Notes under the pieces: generated by a model
Database searches by the model: none
Told to the model about the DNA's origin: nothing
The model's input: the letters and a program-made list of their open reading frames with translations, nothing else
In this document: positions 23,409-25,343 of the stretch, piece by piece
Numbering within the stretch: position 1 is the first letter of the stretch
Layout: every line of letters starts with the position of its first letter
Position numbers and translations under genes: made by a program
From: Candidatus Magasanikiibacteriota bacterium
Lineage (GTDB): Bacteria; Patescibacteriota; Patescibacteriia; Magasanikbacterales; GWA2-37-8
Assembly: GCA_903853785.1 (NCBI GenBank)
Contig: CAINUM010000019.1
Coordinates: 1-25,343 of the forward strand
DNA: 25,343 bases
Direction of reading: 5' to 3'

Positions 23409-23912
23409 ATGGATATATTTTCTCACGGCCTCTGGGGTGGAATCGCATTTGGTAGAAAAAATAAAAAAGATTTTTGGACTGCATTTGGAATTGGCATGAT
23501 GCCAGATTTATTATCATTTGGTATTTTAACCGTAGCGACTGCGTTGGGTTTGTCATCACGTCCAGACTGGGGCGGACATCCATTGGATTCGGCTATTCCA
23601 AGCTATGTTCATTCGCTATATAATATTACTCATAGTCTGGTTATTTTTTTGGTCGTATTTTCGATAGTTTATTTAATACGAAAAAAACCGTTTTGGCCAT
23701 TATTAGCTTGGGGTTTACATATAATGATGGATATACCAACTCACACTACTGAATTTTTTGCCACACCATTTTTGTGGCCAATTTCCACAGTTAGAGTTAA
23801 TGGAATTTCTTGGGGACATCCAATTATTATGATTCCAGATATAATATTTCTTTTAGTTTTATATATTTGGTTTTTTGGATTTAAAAAAGGATGCAAAAAA
23901 AATAGTAGATAG
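23409..23912 (+). CDS. Membrane-bound YdjM/DUF457-like putative metal-dependent hydrolase
   Basis: A 167-residue membrane protein with about four helices. It starts MDIFSHGLWGGIAFGRKNKKDFWTAF, with a histidine at residue 6 in the usual DxxxH position, then GMMPDLLSF, HSLYNITHSLVIF, and WGLHIMMDIPTHTTEFFATP. The repeated His and Asp residues near the membrane surface match the YdjM-like family of inner-membrane putative hydrolases. Its substrate is unknown. It lies 5 bases after the previous gene and 22 bases before the metallopeptidase-like gene. Confidence 0.75.
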   Translation: MDIFSHGLWGGIAFGRKNKKDFWTAFGIGMMPDLLSFGILTVATALGLSSRPDWGGHPLDSAIPSYVHSLYNITHSLVIFLVVFSIVYLIRKKPFWPLLAWGLHIMMDIPTHTTEFFATPFLWPISTVRVNGISWGHPIIMIPDIIFLLVLYIWFFGFKKGCKKNSR

Positions 23913-23934
23913 TTAAATTAGGAATATATCAAAT

Positions 23935-24882
23935 ATGGGAAAAGAAATATTTTTTAACGGTCATGAAATTTCTAAACATGAACAAATGGGAATAACACAA
24001 GGTGAAGTCGAAAAAGCCAAACAATATGAAATTCATGACGCAGAATTTGATAAAATAAAGGAGCAGATAGATTGGAATGTTCTCAATCAATTATTTGTTG
24101 AAATTGCACAAAAATCGGGTATTAGTCCAAAGGATTTAAATTTACTAGGAGCTGATAAAATTTTGAACTGTCAATTGTTTGAAACAGGTTGGAGCGGAGA
24201 TAAAGAAATTATTGGAAGATACTCGGCCACAGGTAATTATTTGGCAGTAAACTCAAATCAAATTAAGAAATCAGCAAAAGAAAAAGGAGTGGATACAAAA
24301 TTAATGATTTTGGATACCGTGTTTCATGAATTATGTCATTCTATTTCTCACCACACCCACGTTATAAATAGAAATTATAGTGAAGAATTTTTTACTGGCA
24401 AAAATGAAATAACTTATACCGGAGCATACCGGTCTTCCAAAGATATTAATAAAATAAAATTTAGTCAGGTGACGGATCGCAAAAGTGAATCACACAACGA
24501 TGCTTTAGATGAGGCTATCACTGAAAAAATGGCTACCCAAATATTTCATGAATATGCTAGAAAAGTGAATTTGACGGATAAAAAAACTATGGATGATTAC
24601 CAGGAAAAATTTTTAGGTGATGAAAATAGGGAATATAATCAATTAGTGAAGTTTATAGAAAAATTATGCCAGATAGTTTCTGAAAGAACAGGAGTAGACA
24701 AAGAAGTGGTATGGAACGGATTTGTGCGCGGAAGTTTTTATAAAAGCACTTTGGGTGATCCGGAAATCAAACAATGGTTTGCAGAAACATTTTCACCAAC
24801 TTTTTTGACTGAATTGGGTCACGCTAAAAAAGCCGAAGATCTTTTTGCGCTGGTTAAAAAGTACGAGTCAGTCCATATCTAA
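23935..24882 (+). CDS. Putative cytoplasmic zinc metallopeptidase (HExxH)
   Basis: A 315-residue protein with no signal peptide or membrane helix. The zinc motif is HELCH (H131, E132, H135), directly followed by SISHHTH. About 60 residues on, LDEAITEKMA (E193 or E197) provides the third ligand typical of gluzincins, which use NEAxTE-like motifs. The N-terminus (1-~120) and C-terminus (~215-315) are helical and charged and not recognised. The residues support a peptidase, but the substrate is unknown and it may be a toxin-like or housekeeping protease. A weak AGGAA (23920-23924) lies 10 bases ahead of the ATG. Confidence 0.7.
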   Translation: MGKEIFFNGHEISKHEQMGITQGEVEKAKQYEIHDAEFDKIKEQIDWNVLNQLFVEIAQKSGISPKDLNLLGADKILNCQLFETGWSGDKEIIGRYSATGNYLAVNSNQIKKSAKEKGVDTKLMILDTVFHELCHSISHHTHVINRNYSEEFFTGKNEITYTGAYRSSKDINKIKFSQVTDRKSESHNDALDEAITEKMATQIFHEYARKVNLTDKKTMDDYQEKFLGDENREYNQLVKFIEKLCQIVSERTGVDKEVVWNGFVRGSFYKSTLGDPEIKQWFAETFSPTFLTELGHAKKAEDLFALVKKYESVHI

Positions 24883-24904
24883 AATCGTTTTTTAATTAAA
24901 TTTT

Positions 24905-24913
24905 TGTTATAAT
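24905..24913 (+). promoter_or_regulatory. Extended -10 promoter of the peroxiredoxin gene
   Basis: TGTTATAAT: a perfect TATAAT (24908-24913) with the TG extension. The -35 region (TCGTTT, 24885-24890) is weak, as is common with extended -10 promoters. The leader is about 21 bases. Confidence 0.6.
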
Positions 24914-24940
24914 ATAGAGGCTAATAATTTTGTATATTTT

Positions 24941-25343
24941 ATGTCCAGTCTAAAAGTTGGTACTAAAGCTCCGGAATTTAATTTACCGGATCAAAATGGT
25001 AAAATGCATTCGCTCAAGGATTGTGCTGGACAATGGGTGTTATTATATTTTTACCCAAAGGATGATACTCCAGGTTGTACAACAGAAGCATGTTCTTTGC
25101 GAGATAATCTTCCTAAATTTAAAAAACTAAAAGCCGAGGTTTTTGGGGTAAGTACTGATTCGGTAAAAAGCCATCGTAAATTTGCCGATAAATTTGAATT
25201 GCCCTTTATTTTATTATCTGACGAAAATAAAGAGTTGGTCAAAGCGTATGATGTTTACCACCCAAAAAAATTTATGGGGCGCGAATTTCTTGGGACAATG
25301 AGGGAGTCTTTTTTGATTGATGGAAAAGGAAAGATTGTTAAAA
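24941..25343 (+). CDS. bcp: Thioredoxin-dependent peroxiredoxin (Bcp/PrxQ type), 3'-truncated
   Basis: Reduces hydrogen peroxide and organic peroxides using thioredoxin. The first ~134 residues are present before the window ends. The start VGTKAPEFNLPDQNGKMHSL is typical. The peroxidatic and resolving cysteines are in TPGCTTEACSLRD (C46 and C51, the five-residue spacing of atypical 2-Cys Bcp proteins). VFGVSTDSVKSHRKFADKF and LPFILLSD follow, then GTMRESFLID. Family length is ~150, so only a short C-terminal end is missing. It has its own promoter. Confidence 0.95.
   Translation, partial: MSSLKVGTKAPEFNLPDQNGKMHSLKDCAGQWVLLYFYPKDDTPGCTTEACSLRDNLPKFKKLKAEVFGVSTDSVKSHRKFADKFELPFILLSDENKELVKAYDVYHPKKFMGREFLGTMRESFLIDGKGKIVK

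Noticed and set aside
1..25343. CRISPR array, tRNA genes, insertion sequences or TGA recoding
   Set aside because: I saw no regularly spaced repeats, no cloverleaf with a CCA-adjacent acceptor, no transposase motifs, and TGA serves as a normal stop at several ATGA junctions.

Overview
The window is AT-rich bacterial DNA and reads as a Candidate Phyla Radiation (Patescibacteria) genome. The evidence is a set of reduced house-keeping proteins: an alanyl-tRNA synthetase that stops after its editing domain, an RNA polymerase alpha subunit without a C-terminal domain, and a PriA without helicase motifs. Almost no start codon has a Shine-Dalgarno sequence. The infA-rpmJ-rpsM-rpsK-rpsD-rpoA-rplQ-rplM-rpsI gene order also fits, as does a secreted peptidoglycan enzyme with the short repeats common in this group. 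TGA is used as a stop throughout, so the standard bacterial code applies. The lineage is inferred from gene content; no rRNA gene is present.

Layout. Positions 1-3268 (+): the 3' part of mnmA, a small membrane protein, alaS and a GtrA-type membrane protein. Positions 3338-7391 (+): a ribosomal protein/RNA polymerase operon with its own promoter, a structured RNA between infA and rpmJ, and a strong terminator after rpsI. Positions 7393-7768 (+): a GC-rich island with one tiny Cys-rich gene, closed by two hairpins. Positions 7774-11774 (+): a surface-glycan operon (unknown protein, flippase, GT4 and GT2 glycosyltransferases) in which every junction is an ATGA overlap.

A 36-base perfect palindrome at 11753-11788 acts as a two-way terminator. 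It also encodes the last residues of both convergent genes. From 19863 down to 11767 (-) lies a tight operon: a lysozyme-like/D,D-carboxypeptidase fusion, a LigB/MEMO-like protein, priA, def, fmt, and an O-antigen ligase/polymerase fused to a Nudix hydrolase. clpB (-) lies upstream with its own promoter and terminator. Positions 22715-24882 (+) hold three genes: an unknown protein, a YdjM-like membrane protein and a putative zinc metallopeptidase. The window ends in a bcp-type peroxiredoxin.

How the genes work together: the left half is translation and transcription machinery. The middle builds and exports surface polysaccharide from both sides of the palindrome. The minus-strand operon joins cell-wall processing, replication restart and N-formyl-methionine metabolism (def/fmt). 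The most unusual items are the helicase-dead PriA, the Wzy-Nudix fusion, the lysozyme-like/carboxypeptidase fusion, the Cys-rich microprotein island and the infA-rpmJ RNA.
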